From Chryseobacterium paludis (lineage in GTDB: Bacteria > Bacteroidota > Bacteroidia > Flavobacteriales > Weeksellaceae): 64,000 nt of DNA. Shown in pieces: positions 61,905 through 64,000 of the stretch. Position 1 is the first letter of the stretch, and the number at the start of each line of letters is the position of its first letter. The notes under the pieces were generated by a model, which saw only the letters and a list, made by a program, of their open reading frames with translations, was not told where the DNA came from and ran no database searches. The stretch is from assembly GCF_025403485.1 (NCBI RefSeq), contig NZ_CP099966.1:3199001-3263000 (forward strand), read 5' to 3'. The position numbers and the translations under genes are program-made.

Positions 61905-63512
61905 TTAATGCGCAAGGTCTGCAAAGAAATCATTCCCTTTATCATCTGTAATGATAAATGCCGGGAAATCTTTGATCTCAATTTTTCTTACAGCCTCCAT
62001 TCCGAGCTCAGGAAAATCGACAATATCAACTGACAGAATATTGTCTTTCGCAAGAATTGCGGCGGGGCCTCCGATAGAACCAAGATAGAATCCACCATAC
62101 TTATTACAAGCATTCGTCACATCTTTACTTCTATTCCCTTTTGCCAACATAATCATGCTTCCACCATGGCTTTGGAATTCATCAACATAAACATCCATTC
62201 TTCCTGCTGTAGTCGGGCCAAAACTTCCAGAAGCCATTCCTTCCGGAGTCTTTGCAGGTCCTGCATAATAGACAGGGTGGTTTTTAAAATATTCCGGCAT
62301 CGGTTTACCACTGTCGATCAGTTCTTTAATTTTTGCATGAGCAATATCTCTCGCAACGATCAAAGTTCCATTCAGTTTTAGTCTGGTTTTGATTGGATAT
62401 TTAGAAAGTTCAGCCAAAATTTCAGGCATTGGCTTATTCAAATCAATATCAACAGCTTCTTCCAAATGTGGAGCAGTATCGGGTAAAAATCTCTTTGGAT
62501 TTTCTTCCAGCTGCTCAAGGAAGATTCCTTCTTTGGTAATTTTACCTTTGATATTTCTGTCTGCTGAGCAAGAAACTCCCATACCTACAGGACAAGATGC
62601 TGCATGACGGGGTAATCTTATTACTCTTACATCATGTGTTAAATACTTTCCTCCAAACTGGGCTCCGATAGCACTTTCCTGACACATTTTTTGAACTTTA
62701 GCCTCCCATTCAAGATCTCTAAAAGCCTGTCCACCTTCATTTCCTGAGGTTGGAAGATTATCGTAATATTTTGCGGATGCCTTTTTCACTGCCGCTAAAT
62801 TAGCTTCCGCAGAAGTCCCTCCAATAACTAAAGCCAGGTGATAAGGAGGACAGGCAGCAGTACCTAGATCCGAAATTCTCTCTTTAATAAATTCCTCTAA
62901 AGACTTTTCATTTAATAAAGATTTTGTCTTTTGGTATAAAAATGTCTTATTAGCGGAACCTCCGCCTTTGGTTAGAAATAAAAATTCATAAGAGTCTCCT
63001 TTCTTTGCATATAAATCAATCTGAGCAGGCAGGTTTGAACCGGAGTTCTTTTCATCAAACATCGTTAAAGGAACGATCTGAGAATATCTAAGGTTTCTTT
63101 TCTGATATGTATTATAAATTCCTTTGCTTAAATATTCTCCATCATCTACGCCAGTATAAACATTTTCACCCTTCTTACCCATAACGATAGCTGTTCCTGT
63201 ATCCTGGCAAGAAGGGAGAGCTCCTTCTACCGCTACTGCTGCATTTTGCAGTAAATTATAAGCAACAAACCGGTCGTTATCCGTAGCTTCAGGATCATCG
63301 ATAATTCTCCTAAGACTTTCTAAATGAGAAGAACGAAGCATAAAAGAAACATCAGCCATTGCTTCCTCAGCCAACAACTCCAATCCTTTTGGATCAACAG
63401 TTAGAATCTCTCTTTCTCCAAGTTTTTCAACTTTTACATAGTCTGACGTAAGTTTCTTATATACCGTATCATCTTTCTGAATAGGATACGGATCCTGATA
63501 TCTAAATTCCAT
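61905..63512 (-). CDS. fumarate hydratase class I (iron-sulfur)
   Basis: This 4Fe-4S fumarase converts fumarate and malate in the TCA cycle. The 535-residue protein is a full-length two-domain form. Cysteines of the cluster are in LPSCQDTG (about 100) and in the stretch with [10 protein letters not shown] (about 305-320). The C-terminal domain shows [16 protein letters not shown] and the [10 protein letters not shown] segment. It is oxygen-sensitive in related organisms. A class II (iron-free) fumarase begins 137 bp away on the other strand. A promoter box lies at 63530-63537. Confidence 0.95.
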   Translation of the reverse strand: MEFRYQDPYPIQKDDTVYKKLTSDYVKVEKLGEREILTVDPKGLELLAEEAMADVSFMLRSSHLESLRRIIDDPEATDNDRFVAYNLLQNAAVAVEGALPSCQDTGTAIVMGKKGENVYTGVDDGEYLSKGIYNTYQKRNLRYSQIVPLTMFDEKNSGSNLPAQIDLYAKKGDSYEFLFLTKGGGSANKTFLYQKTKSLLNEKSLEEFIKERISDLGTAACPPYHLALVIGGTSAEANLAAVKKASAKYYDNLPTSGNEGGQAFRDLEWEAKVQKMCQESAIGAQFGGKYLTHDVRVIRLPRHAASCPVGMGVSCSADRNIKGKITKEGIFLEQLEENPKRFLPDTAPHLEEAVDIDLNKPMPEILAELSKYPIKTRLKLNGTLIVARDIAHAKIKELIDSGKPMPEYFKNHPVYYAGPAKTPEGMASGSFGPTTAGRMDVYVDEFQSHGGSMIMLAKGNRSKDVTNACNKYGGFYLGSIGGPAAILAKDNILSVDIVDFPELGMEAVRKIEIKDFPAFIITDDKGNDFFADLAH

Positions 63513-63529
63513 TCAATTTTTTCTTTGTG

Positions 63530-63537
63530 CAAAAATA
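63530..63537 (-). promoter_or_regulatory. promoter -7 box for the class I fumarase
   Basis: TATTTTTG followed by CA on the minus strand, 17 bp before the ATG, matches TAnnTTTG. Confidence 0.5.
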
Positions 63538-63648
63538 AACATAGTCTAAAAAACATGAGTAAAATCACCAACATCCGTTGATATTTATAACGATTATAAA
63601 TTGTGGATTTTCCAGTTAATGATTAACTTTATAAAAATTTCAATCACA

Positions 63649-64000
63649 ATGAATTACAGAATAGAAAAAGACACCATGGGTGAGGTGCAGGTTCCTGCTG
63701 ATAAGTTTTGGGGTGCACAAACGGAACGTTCAAGGAATAATTTCAAGATCGGTCCCGAAGGTTCAATGCCACATGAAATTATTGAAGCTTTTGCTTATTT
63801 AAAGAAAGCTGCGGCTTATGCAAACACCGATTTGGGAGCTCTTCCTTCTGAAAAAAGAGATATGATTGCTAAAGTTTGTGATGAGATCTTAGAGGGAAAA
63901 TTAAACGACCAGTTTCCATTGGTTATCTGGCAAACAGGTTCCGGAACACAGTCAAATATGAATATCAATGAGGTCGTTTCGAATAGAGCTCATGTCAATA
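63649..64000 (+). CDS. fumC: fumarate hydratase class II (3' partial)
   Basis: The frame is open from the ATG at 63649 to the end of the window (117 codons) and opens [20 protein letters not shown], then [15 protein letters not shown] and [18 protein letters not shown], the last two signatures of FumC. Class II fumarase is the iron-free, oxygen-stable form. The C-terminal part with the active-site GSSIMPGK loop is outside the window. It is transcribed away from the class I fumarase gene, so the pair may be regulated in opposite ways by iron or oxygen. Confidence 0.95.
   Translation, partial: MNYRIEKDTMGEVQVPADKFWGAQTERSRNNFKIGPEGSMPHEIIEAFAYLKKAAAYANTDLGALPSEKRDMIAKVCDEILEGKLNDQFPLVIWQTGSGTQSNMNINEVVSNRAHVN

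Noticed and set aside
1..64000. CRISPR arrays, insertion sequences, integrases or prophage genes
   Set aside because: No regularly spaced repeats, transposase motifs or phage structural genes were found in any gap or gene.

Overview
The window is an AT-rich stretch of a Bacteroidota chromosome, most likely Chryseobacterium or a close relative in the Weeksellaceae. The evidence is as follows. Five secreted proteins end in type IX secretion (T9SS type A) sorting domains. Many genes have the flavobacterial -7 promoter box TAnnTTTG and almost none has a Shine-Dalgarno sequence. A prolyl oligopeptidase closely matches the enzyme known from Elizabethkingia (Flavobacterium) meningoseptica. A small precursor peptide has the double-glycine leader typical of Chryseobacterium. 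No tRNA, rRNA, CRISPR array, insertion sequence or prophage was seen; the window is mostly core chromosome with a few accessory islands.

Layout. 1-4.2 kb: the end of a cbb3 oxidase operon (ccoNO end, ccoQ, ccoP, ccoG, ccoH, TauE/SafE-like membrane protein). ccoH carries a -1 frameshift in an A6 tract. 4.2-9.3 kb: lipoproteins, serS, a polysaccharide flippase and a glycosyltransferase. 9.4-15.5 kb (minus strand): a small conserved protein, a two-gene Hdr-like iron-sulfur redox module, an MlaD-like MCE protein and a PpiD-like chaperone. 15.7-22.7 kb: lon, an AI-2E family transporter, a bacteriocin-like precursor, a DoxX-like protein, an acyl-CoA dehydrogenase and a DUF4349 lipoprotein. 22.8-24.6 kb: a T9SS beta-helix protein flanked by imperfect direct repeats. 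25-31.8 kb (plus strand): pgi, folD, queE, a sugar-phosphate transferase, the MlaE/MlaF ABC lipid transporter and a beta-barrel protein. 31.8-39 kb: M48 protease, DUF4251 lipoprotein, meaB, two tandem cytochrome c lipoproteins, a dipeptide epimerase and a T9SS M36 protease.

39.1-43.2 kb is the most interesting part: a minus-strand cluster of an unrecognised very basic protein, an RtcB RNA ligase, a nucleotidyltransferase-fold protein, release factor homologue PrfH and a TPR protein. RtcB with PrfH is known as a repair module for damaged ribosomes. The two extra proteins suggest an extended RNA-repair or rescue system. Just upstream, at about 43.42-43.6 kb, is a candidate structured non-coding RNA with its own promoter box and intrinsic terminator.

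43.7-64 kb: methylmalonyl-CoA mutase large subunit, two tandem 1,010-residue T9SS metzincin proteases with matching palindromic terminators, prolyl oligopeptidase, prfA, an exported Asp-nucleophile alpha/beta hydrolase, a T9SS FISUMP-domain protein, an AraC regulator, a small membrane protein, and a divergent pair of fumarases (class I complete, class II cut by the window end).

All calls rest on reading the sequence and on remembered family features; no database search was run.
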